64,000 bases of DNA from a virus, in the IMG/VR virus record IMGVR_UViG_3300046734_000671, positions 1 to 64,000 of that record; one strand, 5' to 3'. A program made the position numbers and the translations under genes. This document shows, one piece after another, positions 52,001 to 59,700 of this stretch (positions are counted from its first letter, which is position 1; every line of letters starts with the position of its first letter). Under the pieces are notes generated by a model that was given only the letters and a program-made list of their open reading frames with translations, did not search any database and was not told where the DNA came from.

Positions 52001-53686
52001 AAAAGTTACATTTGCTAAAGCAGTATAAGGAAAATTAAGTTTTTCTTTTATAATTCCAAAAGCACCGCTAATTCCGCCTGCTTGAATAGCTTGCCATTTA
52101 TCTACATCGCTTCCTCTATAGCCAAGTTTAGTTCTTTGATCTCTATTTCCCCAAGTATGTGCCCGTCCAAAGGCATTATCAGTGGTATTTTGGCTTGCAG
52201 TAATTCTACATACTTTAAGTCTAAATCCGCTATAAGGCTGAAATTCTTCTAAGTTAATAGTATGAGTAAAAGATACTGGACCAATATGCTTTCCTCCATG
52301 ACCAAAAATAGGAGTTCCTTCTACTAATACATCTGTGTTAGGGCCGCTCGGCCCATCAAATTTTATTTGTTCTAAATTTACAGGGGAGCCTGAGTCTCCT
52401 CCGCTAACTCCATCATATCCATTTTTTAATTGATTTCGTAGACTATAGGCTCCTGTGGTCATTTCCATATTACCTTGAAGGAATCCTTGATCTTCCCAAG
52501 TAATAGTTCCACCAGAAATACCAGTTTGAATTTCTAGCTTAATTACATAGCCTGCACCTGCAGCTTCTTTATCTCCACTTTCGGTATTTATTGTATATAA
52601 ACCGTTATTGTACCGAAAAAGAAGCTGCATTTCATCAATTTCCCCTGCTTGAGCTCCAGTATGAGTTATAGTTTCAACCACTCCTAACTCAAGCTGAGGA
52701 AGTGCCGGCAAAGCAACAGTACTAGAGCCGGGAGTTCCTGCTAAAGTTTTTAAAGGAGCTTGATCTTTTATTCCAGGGGCAAATTGATAAGTAGAAGATC
52801 TTATTTTTCTATTATAAGAATTTGAAGAAGAGCCATCCTCATATTGAGGCTTTGTGAGACTAAATCTTTTATTTGCAAAAATTCCAACTTGAGTATCTAG
52901 TGTGATAATATTCCCACTAATTGATTGAATGCTTTTAAAAATAGAAAGTTTTATTTTTATATTGTTACTTACATTTCCGTTTGAATGTGTAGTTGTTTCA
53001 CTAATCCAAGGATGGTTATCCAAATTTGAAAGAAGCACTTTTACAGTTAGCTTATTTTTATTGGTATTAATCGCTACAGGAAATCCTGTTAATTTTCTAT
53101 CGGAAGATCGATCGTGCAAAGTTACAAGACCATCGCTATCCGTAATATTTTGTAGTGTAAAGTTTCTTAGATCTACTACAGCTGCGTTAGGAAATAGAGA
53201 AAAGTCCCCATCAATTACTATATTAAATCCGGCAGGCTGTGCATATCCGCCTATAGGTCCGCTTTCTGTCGCATTAAATGTATACTCATCGTTAGTATTG
53301 GAAACTCCTCCTTCTGGCTCTGAAAACTCTCTATGATTATGAATACAAATAAATCTTTTTGACGTTCTTAGTTCTTCTTGGGCAGGAGAAAAATCAAAAG
53401 TCTTTTTATCAAAATCATTTATACGTATATTATGACCGCTTCCGGTAGTGTGAATAGAGCTAGTAGTTAATCCAACGGTGGATGCAAATATAGTCTCTTC
53501 ATCAGTAAATAAAGAGTCATTATTTAAGAAAATACTGCCCCCTCCCTTTACTAAGCCTGCGATTGGCCCTTCTGAGATTATATCAGTAATACCTATAACT
53601 TGTTCTGTACTAGAGGCTCCTTGAGTACTACCGGGCTGCACCCAAAGAGGCAGCCCGTTCCATCTTCCTATCCCACCGAATGACAC
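46013..53686 (-). CDS. gpJ-like central tail tip / host specificity protein (2557 aa)
   Basis: The N-terminus (SSTEQVIGITDIISEGPIAG, GGGSIFLNNDSL) and the central part (ENIVKTGQVVKSESVAFGCT, GQAIRYGRWKLW, FISPGDIVNIQDNHDYGFSF) are diagnostic for lambda J-type tip attachment proteins. An FN3-like domain (TGLRVFRSPRAADPG, YSISCNIPGILE) follows at about 1140-1240. The C-terminal half is a long beta-rich region with internal repeats (IYATSSNGANQSYTQSTREF against IYATSSSGTNASLTQSTRTF near 2400-2460), ending in TNLRVKLGRLN. It is over twice the length of lambda J (1132), which suggests a longer central fibre. It forms the tip that contacts the host and guides DNA ejection. Confidence 0.9.
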   Translation of the reverse strand: MSFGGIGRWNGLPLWVQPGSTQGASSTEQVIGITDIISEGPIAGLVKGGGSIFLNNDSLFTDEETIFASTVGLTTSSIHTTGSGHNIRINDFDKKTFDFSPAQEELRTSKRFICIHNHREFSEPEGGVSNTNDEYTFNATESGPIGGYAQPAGFNIVIDGDFSLFPNAAVVDLRNFTLQNITDSDGLVTLHDRSSDRKLTGFPVAINTNKNKLTVKVLLSNLDNHPWISETTTHSNGNVSNNIKIKLSIFKSIQSISGNIITLDTQVGIFANKRFSLTKPQYEDGSSSNSYNRKIRSSTYQFAPGIKDQAPLKTLAGTPGSSTVALPALPQLELGVVETITHTGAQAGEIDEMQLLFRYNNGLYTINTESGDKEAAGAGYVIKLEIQTGISGGTITWEDQGFLQGNMEMTTGAYSLRNQLKNGYDGVSGGDSGSPVNLEQIKFDGPSGPNTDVLVEGTPIFGHGGKHIGPVSFTHTINLEEFQPYSGFRLKVCRITASQNTTDNAFGRAHTWGNRDQRTKLGYRGSDVDKWQAIQAGGISGAFGIIKEKLNFPYTALANVTFSSKQFDSVPTRMYECYGMLVRVPSNYTTREEVGAVGTPAAGTLEENGGLPSPHRLYSGLFTGQFREEKVWTDNPAWVFFDILTNNRYGVGEYVQVSDIDIYSLYKIARYCDELVPDGKGGVEPRFRANLYLQKATDVYKVIKDMATIFRGMLYWMDGQLTPVIDEAKAPTYTFNRANIIDGAFSYEQTGSKTRTNQVVVQWNNPENDYKLEPLFVEDRENIVKTGQVVKSESVAFGCTSEGQAIRYGRWKLWTALNQTEVVSFNTAINAAFISPGDIVNIQDNHDYGFSFGGRVSNASFSGGNTTLTLDRDISVDPETGTDTNIGNAGTYTLALLVAERKVIAAKDCKIWDTSTNPAAYKNFKKGDVVTKWWNGTTQKEVDSPTGWSNDEFEQHTADAWSAPTTISNTPNNDQPVPLHLEYADAHRIQEVTCTADDPNGNVLTIQNPASVPVFGSQAEANRVVEGGIWALKDENETVASYKTYKVLNIVHEDDNNYAITAVEYFEAKFDIIETNFTTALPDPLFPVEDPGSVLPVPTGLRVFRSPRAADPGEELVIKWEPPVGEYAETVSGYSISCNIPGILEEETTAETYKEFSKVPDGKYTVSIQAYSTTGKKSRPISITFFVYDVYGGTAERYKYVLKGGKVSAPSVVTNDPTSTPKNLRFRFEQDPLYILSNNDTSTVGKELSLLGGTGLDYSILGDFAGSPWFGEEQIDKTEAYVFLRNYKTTPNLRLINYVQDSVLGLDYWYDQSLATQKRYNDNEVFNHFPNNPNIWDQQNGQVTLESGSPKVTGATTAFLSQYSPTNVIKFNDGMAAKVAYVEDDTCLYIDRVFTFKTHSITAAQVLTSGNVGNVKYTAPGHDFVVGDYVTIEGMSTSDFNSNQTTHHSKFKIVAVQYNQYNDAGSLTTNGYFETGPRLGSNNQSLTGSSAVNTGANATTAIGNGKTGNDAVRSNHFKDELSVDYSRDFLIGRITSTGTFTNYCTLDPDIGRPRAVVLDSNFSTLNYNTVGASGGTITNELQSPYTDLTLTGVAIGFEAPQFKVTGNFLPNSAYSEDTAFADVTNFATGQFTKQIAGASSNSNEVPAFSSLPLEFSVIVREKFDPDNTAKQVTQTIKIFGVKDGASGTEGRTVSVLGNDSSVVYDDTNANPNPSSIVFTAKAFNFPTDAFIQFKDHTGTVLQAYSQVDSNGEATYTLDASSVSDYANARPSPDNRPKSIEAEASLNVTPKVASATDSTPILYITDNSTGLNVNFPNNTYPIDSASDGTISTSTLSGSGGAMEVFIGNQVGKYVGTNNGTANKDNAINLSPGEWYISDVQSSDADLTAGVITYSGGANGNQIITIADASFNTQGSLNNSETITWTITGADSSSTTLTTNVQQSLFKNKPGPTGLSVTGDSGADGFTVSGGQTYHLFVANTSGIVSAAEQSAFSTGFVVKKGDTTFNFASSGTTAETYGILIQNETNCSASVNSTTGQIVLDSNSNIFTSGAVTSASFDAVIQDRGDGNSTITLYTIRFEKVNSVLRSGGGFSFSGVGTSTANNWASSSLTDTTAREAASRVIGVINSSGVQTSTGASPDGHLAPNDRVTFIQGTTVATRIYVGSRTNQTSNVSASSWSTVVTEEIDGSLLVNGTVSAETLAANTTISKDINVGERLTVGTSGSEADGKIHSRLKSSFANSNDGFYLDGSGNFVVGNNSNFIRFTPGTGANAGFSMGGNATIQGDPGVGIASASFDSSGTLILTTDQTPAQTITVTGGAARTKVVAIYATSSNGANQSYTQSTREFVTFFEYTTATTPQLPVSGQTFIKLTGDDGDDGGGVQPIYATSSSGTNASLTQSTRTFVNFYEYTGGNKLTSDSQIPNGLTYVEVEGTGTPGSSFITHVTSGSLNTSSQSALNTAFAAEASRSAIANDILIVVQGASGSETSSAHRYNGSSWVSAALFITGDTIVDGSITATELQISNSGSGNEGIFMDGSANTGPVIEIRDGTNLRVKLGRLN

Positions 53687-53702
53687 TAATTATCTCCTAT
53701 GC

Positions 53703-54419
53703 TTATGCTGACTTTGAAAACTCAAAATCTTTAGAGGTGCTTAAAACACTGTAAGAAGATCCGCCTACGCTTTCTCCATCTAACCCCATGATTCCGAATC
53801 CTTGAGTTGCTGTCTCCCCTATTATTTCAAAACTTATAGGTTGTCCCGGAACTTTTAGTCTACCATACAGCACTGGAACTGGATCTCCTGATTCAATATT
53901 TTGTTGGGCACCATTAAATAAGTAAGCCTCATCGTTTGCTTGTGTATCTACAGAAGGGTCTGGTGCCATCATTTCTTGTACGCCCGCTATTGCTAAATTG
54001 GCCGCAAAACCTATAGCTATTTTGCCCATTACGGTAGACGCCGAAGCTCCTAGTGCAGTTCCAAAAGAGATGGCAGAATTACCAAAAAATACAAATCCTC
54101 CCATTTTAGCCATAATTACAACTATAGCAATAGCTGCTATAATTTTTCCTATACCCTTGGATCCTGCTGGAACAGGAGTTATAATTATATCTCCCTCTTT
54201 TATATCCATTAATAGTTCTTCTGCGTATTCTAACTCTACTCCTGCTACCTCTATGTGATATCCTACTCCTTCATCTGCTTTTTGAGTAAAGTACTGTGTA
54301 AAATCTGGATAGTTTGCGCTTAGACATTTGAATACATCTGCAGGAGTATCGCAATCAATTTGAAAATGAGGAACAAATTTATCCCCAAGCTCTCCATGTA
54401 AGTAAGCGTTACGCAACAT
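53703..54419 (-). CDS. gpI-like tail assembly protein (238 aa)
   Basis: The N-terminal domain (RNAYLHGELGDKFVPHFQID, TPADVFKCLSANYPDF) is beta-grasp-like as in lambda gpI. A hydrophobic central region (IIAAIAIVVIMAKMGGFVFF, about 105-160) is typical of the family. The C-terminal part (GDPVPVLYGRLKVPGQPISF) is like the conserved G-x-P-V-P-x-x-Y-G-R motif. gpI is needed for assembly of the tail tip and is not found in lambda virions. It overlaps the K-like gene by 11 bases. Confidence 0.87.
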   Translation of the reverse strand: MLRNAYLHGELGDKFVPHFQIDCDTPADVFKCLSANYPDFTQYFTQKADEGVGYHIEVAGVELEYAEELLMDIKEGDIIITPVPAGSKGIGKIIAAIAIVVIMAKMGGFVFFGNSAISFGTALGASASTVMGKIAIGFAANLAIAGVQEMMAPDPSVDTQANDEAYLFNGAQQNIESGDPVPVLYGRLKVPGQPISFEIIGETATQGFGIMGLDGESVGGSSYSVLSTSKDFEFSKSA

Positions 54420-55113
54420 ATCTATATGCTCTATCTAAATACTTTATCCAAAAAGGATATAAATTTTCTCTACAAGAAAGACGTTCTACTGCATGATGAT
54501 AAAAAGAGTCTGCCCCTAAATACACTCCGCAGTGATTTGCAACATTTGATTGAACACAAAAAGTAAGAACATCGTTTTTTTGTATTTTATCTAAAGAAAT
54601 TTCTTGGCCTCCCCATTCTTTTATTACATCAGGGCAAAAATAATCTAAGTCTTTATTAAACCAGTTGTCTTCAAAAGGTATTCTAGGAGGAATTTCAATA
54701 TTTTGTGTAATTAGGTAATCCCTCATTGCTTCAAAACAATCTGCAACTCCAAAAGAATATTCTCTACCATACAGTTCTGTTACATTTCTTTCTGGAGTGA
54801 GAATACTAAGTTCCATATCCGGGTAAGAAAATATATAGTAAGGTATACCTAGTGCATTGCAATTTTTAATATCATAGTCACTTGGCTCTGAACTTGCATC
54901 TGGGTGATTATGTATAATTCCTATAATATCTGAAGTTAAAGAAATTTTAAGATACTCTTTTGAGTCAAATAAAAAATCATCATCGTCTTGAGCTATATTT
55001 GTACAAGGAATCCACTTAGCTTTTCCTTTTTGTACTGCTAAGACTCCGCAAGCTTCTTTTGGGTATTCTCTAAAAAAATGGGGTTCTATTTCATGTATAA
55101 AGTCTTGAATCAT
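54409..55113 (-). CDS. gpK-like tail protein with JAMM and NlpC/P60 domains (234 aa)
   Basis: Two predicted hydrolase domains are fused as in lambda gpK. The N-terminal JAB/MPN domain has Glu20, the zinc site His68-x-His70-Pro, Ser78 and Asp81 (IHNHPDASSEPSDYD). The C-terminal NlpC/P60 domain has the catalytic Cys126 (GVADCFEAMRDYL) and His194 (NHCGVYLGADSF). Such proteins help assemble the tip and may cut peptidoglycan cross-links during DNA entry. The catalytic residues are intact. Confidence 0.9.
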   Translation of the reverse strand: MIQDFIHEIEPHFFREYPKEACGVLAVQKGKAKWIPCTNIAQDDDDFLFDSKEYLKISLTSDIIGIIHNHPDASSEPSDYDIKNCNALGIPYYIFSYPDMELSILTPERNVTELYGREYSFGVADCFEAMRDYLITQNIEIPPRIPFEDNWFNKDLDYFCPDVIKEWGGQEISLDKIQKNDVLTFCVQSNVANHCGVYLGADSFYHHAVERLSCRENLYPFWIKYLDRAYRYVA

Positions 55114-56300
55114 CTAAAGCTTCGAGTTCCAGGGAACCCTCCAAAAGGTAAAGTTATTGCTGTATTAAATTTTGCTGTAGCCATTCCGTGTTTTATAGTG
55201 CCTACTTGTTCGAAGTCTAAAATATTTCCTCCACTGGAAATATTTGTAGCTTGGTAACGAGCTTTACAAGAAGACAATAGCTTTCCACAAACATCTGCTT
55301 GTACCCAGAATCCTGGGTTTTGTGAAGGCTGTTTATTGGTATGGTCTCTTACACATCGAAAAACAACAGGAGCTCCATTTATTAATTCTACTGCATAATC
55401 ACTTTTTCTTCCATCTATAGAATTTGTTTGATAAGCAGTTGCAATATTATAAGTTCTATATGTTCTTACAATTCTCCAGTGTGGGCTGTGTTCATTTGGA
55501 GTATTACCTGTATTGTCATCAGAAAAAGACTGCCATTTAAGATTATCATGAGTAATAACTGAATCTAATGAGTATGTGGTCCCTGCACTCCAATTAGGAG
55601 CAGCAGTGATTATATCTTCATGTACCAAAGGTTCATCATCTATTGTAAAAAATAAATGTACATCTTTTACTTCGTTGCCGTTCGTATCCAGCCCACTTAC
55701 TTTTGAAGTCCAATGGCAAGCACTTTTTACATCAACATTTCCAGTTGTCCATCCTTTATATATCCAAGGACAGTATTTTCCAGTTACAACCCTGCTAGGA
55801 ACTTTAACATTCTGTAGTTCAAAGGGGCTTGCTAATTCTACTGTTAAAGAAATAGAAGTTTTTTGTGCAATTCTATCAATTACGTATTCAGCCTTCGGAA
55901 ATTCAAAAGGGCTTTGATTTGTATTTGTACCTTCACTAACATACTTAGAAAGTGTTTTTCTAATTGTTACTCTTTTTCCTAATAAGTCATCTGCCAAAAA
56001 AGAATTTTGGTTTGGTACTCCATCTGTATCAAATTTTGATCCTGATTTAAATAAACTTTCAACATTTGGCATCATTAATGTAGGTCGAGCAGACGCTCCA
56101 TCTGCGTGTTTTTCAATACCTTCTATAAGCATAGGAAAAGCTTCATACGCATTTCCATTCCAATAAATATCTGCTTGAGTATTTTCTGAATGAAAGTACA
56201 AGGGAGTACCAAATCCAGAAAACTCAAATAAAGTTACAAGAGCTTCGTCAGAAGCAAGTTGCAGTGCTTGTGCTTCTTTTGCAATTATATTCTGACTCAT
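55110..56300 (-). CDS. gpL-like tail tip protein, enlarged (396 aa)
   Basis: The N-terminal part (ALVTLFEFSGFGTPLYFHSE, WNGNAYEAFPMLIEGI, RPTLMMPNV, YVIDRIAQKT, ASPFELQNVKVPSRVV) follows lambda gpL. The C-terminal domain of lambda gpL binds an iron-sulfur cluster through four cysteines. Corresponding cysteines here are 177 (GKYCPWIY), 195 (KSACHW), 338 and 345 (ADVCGKLLSSCKARY), before LPFGGFPG. The last pair keeps a seven-residue step. At 396 residues it is much longer than lambda gpL (232), because residues about 200-335 are inserted between the cysteine pairs; that insert holds two units resembling chitin/carbohydrate-binding modules (APNWSAGTTYSLDSVITHDN; FRCVRDHTNKQPSQNPGFW). Confidence 0.88.
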   Translation of the reverse strand: MSQNIIAKEAQALQLASDEALVTLFEFSGFGTPLYFHSENTQADIYWNGNAYEAFPMLIEGIEKHADGASARPTLMMPNVESLFKSGSKFDTDGVPNQNSFLADDLLGKRVTIRKTLSKYVSEGTNTNQSPFEFPKAEYVIDRIAQKTSISLTVELASPFELQNVKVPSRVVTGKYCPWIYKGWTTGNVDVKSACHWTSKVSGLDTNGNEVKDVHLFFTIDDEPLVHEDIITAAPNWSAGTTYSLDSVITHDNLKWQSFSDDNTGNTPNEHSPHWRIVRTYRTYNIATAYQTNSIDGRKSDYAVELINGAPVVFRCVRDHTNKQPSQNPGFWVQADVCGKLLSSCKARYQATNISSGGNILDFEQVGTIKHGMATAKFNTAITLPFGGFPGTRSFR

Positions 56301-56788
56301 ATTTCATATACTCTTGAAAGTTCTGCACTAATTGACTGTACATCATCGTGGCCAACCATTACAGAGTAGGTATCAACTACAACTCTAAAGTTTTCTCTTT
56401 CCATATTTATTTGAAAGCTTTGAGGATGAACTACATCAAAAAATGAAGAAATTAATGCAATTTCTTGCCAAATTCTATTTGATAAAGTTACACTGAACTT
56501 ATCTATTTTTGTATTTATGCCATCTCTAACTCTTTGCTGATAGCCATCTCCAAAACTTGCAGTAAGAACTCTATGACTTGATTCTCTTGAAAATCCTCGA
56601 TCAAAAGTAATTTCCCTATTTGTTGCTGCTCCGGGAAATAGCTTAGTTATCATATTTAAGTAGCCATCTTCATCAGTATAGGAATAATCAGATTGAGGAT
56701 ACTTAGTTTGTAAATCACTAAGAATTTTTCCTCGAATTCCTACAGTTCCTAAAGGCCTCTCTATATTAAATCCGAATGCTCTTGACAT
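56297..56788 (-). CDS. gpM-like minor tail protein (163 aa)
   Basis: The position between the tape measure and gpL genes and the motifs RVLTASFGDGYQQRVRDGIN and KFSVTLSNRIWQEIALISSF identify a lambda gpM-type protein (F-G-D-G-Y-x-Q is the family mark). The first about 60 residues are a variable extension. The C-terminal part (NFRVVVDTYSVMVGHDDVQS) is beta-rich. gpM joins the tip complex to the tail tube. It overlaps both neighbours (by one and four bases). Confidence 0.85.
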   Translation of the reverse strand: MSRAFGFNIERPLGTVGIRGKILSDLQTKYPQSDYSYTDEDGYLNMITKLFPGAATNREITFDRGFSRESSHRVLTASFGDGYQQRVRDGINTKIDKFSVTLSNRIWQEIALISSFFDVVHPQSFQINMERENFRVVVDTYSVMVGHDDVQSISAELSRVYEI

Positions 56789-59700
56789 TATGCTACTCCG
56801 TGCGGATTAAGTATTCCGCCCGATCTTTTTTGATTTTGTAGTTCTTTCTGGACTGCCGCTGCTACAAGATTACCAACGTTAGTTGCATCTTGACTATCCG
56901 ATGCAGTACTAGATTGCGCATTTCCTTGATTATCAATACTTACATTTACAGTCACATTATTTTGTTGACCGCCACCACCCTGCATACGTACAGGAATTGT
57001 TTTTCCATCAGGCAAAGGAACTACAGCTTCATTTCCATGCAACACTGCAGGGTATCCTGATTTTGGTCCTCGTGCAATGCCTCCTGTATTGTAAGCCTCG
57101 CTTACCATACCACCTTTTCTGAACCCTCCAATACCTAAGAAACTTTTGGCAGCATCCATTGCTAGTTTTATAGCAAGTTCTTTTAAGAAACCAGAGCCCC
57201 ACTGATCAAGGCCTCCAACGATTCCTTTTCCTTCTTTTCCAAACTTACCTGAAATACTCTCTGCTACAATACCACCTACATCTCCAAATTTTTCGGATAT
57301 TTCAGTACCGGCATCTGTTATTGAATCAAATAAAGAGGGTCCTTCTTCTGATCCTACATCTTTTTTCTCTGCGGTTACGGTTACAGGCTCTAAAATACCT
57401 GAAGTTAAACTGTCCAATACTTGTTTGGTTGCAGGACTCTCTTGGGGAGAGCCATCAGGATTAGTGCCTTCAGGTCGTGCAATATAAGGAAAAGAGCGAG
57501 TAAAGGCAGAGTCTCCGTCAGTTGCTCCTCCAGGGGCCGTAATTGGTAATGGGTTAGGAGTAACACTAATATCTGCATTAGCTAAAACTTCTTTTATTCT
57601 ATCAGCTAAACTATCTCCGCCCTCTTTAATTGCCATTCCAAGATCTTCGGCTTTTTTCTGCATATCTGCTGCAGTAAGTTCTTGGATTCCTTCTGCTGCA
57701 GATACAACGCCTTCATCAACTGCAGTTTTTAGTGCAGTTGCTCCAACCATATGAGCATCCTGCATTTTTGCTGCAGGGTCTTTTTTCTTTCCTGGAATTA
57801 GATCCAATAAAGGATCTACAATTAGTCTTTGAGTTACTTCTTTTTGAATAGTGCTTAATACACCTTTGAACGCATCTTTTAGTGCTTGTGATGCAGTTTT
57901 ACTACCATCTACAAGAGCATCAAAGACTCCGTTGATTGCATCTCCAAGTCCTGTACGAATGGCTTCGGCAGATTTATCAAATACTTGCTCTATAGGATCT
58001 AGCTCGTCTACAATTCTTTGGGCGTCACGAACTCCTCGATCCATATCAAGTAGTTTTGCCCCAAGAGTTGCTTCATTTAACTTAAGTGCTGCTTCTTTTG
58101 CAGGACCGTAATCAATAGTATCAAGTGCATTTGCAGCATTTGCAATATCTGCTGCTTCTCCAAAACGATTTTCGCGCATGAGCTGGCCTTGCAGCAATCT
58201 CATGTCTGCAATAGTTTGTTTTCTTTTTGCGTCTAAAAGCTTGAACTCAATATCTATCTGAGACTTTTTAAAGTTAGCTTCTCTGATTGCTTCACTTTTT
58301 CTTGCATTTAATGTTTTTTGCTCGAACTCAAGTCTAGCTTTTGCTCTTGCTCGCTCCATGTCTCTAAATGGATTATTTGCAGCCATATTATCAAGATTTT
58401 CAGTCATTGCCTTTTGTTCTTGATCTCTCTGTATTCGCGCAAGTTCTATTTGAGCCCTTACCATTTTTTCTCGTATGCCTAGCTGCTCTTTTAGCATATT
58501 TGTAATTTGATTTTCAGTTTGTAGCTCTGCTATATTTTTTCTAAACTCCAGCATTCTTTCTTCAAATTCTGTTTTACGTCGAGCAATTTCAAGCTCTTGC
58601 TGAGCAAGTGCTATATTTGCCGCAAGCTGTGTAGCAGTATTTTCATTTATGCTGCCTTGTTGTTTCATTTCAGCATTTTTTAAAGCCATCATTTCTTCTT
58701 CAAGCTTTAATTGCTTTGATCTTTCATCAAATGCTGCTTTATTTAAATCTCTTTCAAAGCTAGCTTGAGTTTCAGTAATTTTATTTTGGTCAAATTTTAA
58801 TTGTTTTTTTCTTGTCTCAAGACCCATTGCTTCTTTTAAGAGTTTTAATTCTTCTCTGTGTATAACTAAAGCTAATTGATCTAAAGTTAATTGTTCGAGT
58901 TTAGCTGTAACCGTCCTTTCACTCCCGTCTGCTAAAGTTTCGGTAATTGTGACCATGCCGTCTTGAACATCGCTTGATTTTTCAAGAACTTTAAATAAAG
59001 ATTCGAATTGAGCTTGTGTAACAGAAGCTTGTCCATCTGTTTTTAAAAGTTTTTTGATTGGTTCATCTTTTGCTGATAGAGCCAAAGTCTTAATATTTAG
59101 CCTTATCTTTTTAAAAGCATCAAAAACAGGTTGAAACTTACTATCTTTTGGCAGATATACATCAGTAGCAGTACCAAACTCTGTAACCCCATCAGCAAGT
59201 CCTTTAAAAGCCTGTTGTTGAGCCATAGATTGTGTAGCTATATTTCTAGCTTCTTTTGTTACCTCTCTGCTAGCTCTTATAAGACTTTCAAAAGTCTTTA
59301 TTAAACCATCAATATTTTCTTGTGTACCCGGTGCGTCTAGTCCTGCTTCGAGGGCGGCTATTGCTTTTTTAACTGCTGATTGACCTTTGACAAAATCAGC
59401 AGTATCAAGTCCTGTTTCTGCTGCTATTTCTGCTTGCAGTTGCATAGAATTTAAACCTGATCGAACACTATCTACATAAGCCAGTGCTTCTGTTGCAAAC
59501 TCTCCAAATTGATCTCGTACAGTTACCATTCCTGCATCTTCTGCAACTTTTTTTAAGCTATTTAAATTATCTTTTGCTTCTTGCAACTCTTCATTTAAAA
59601 GCGCAATCTCCATCTTATCACGAATATTTCCCTCTTGACCTGCTTGTTTTTGTGCTGTTTGTAATAAACTTACTTCTTCGCTTGCAGCTCGTATTGCGAC

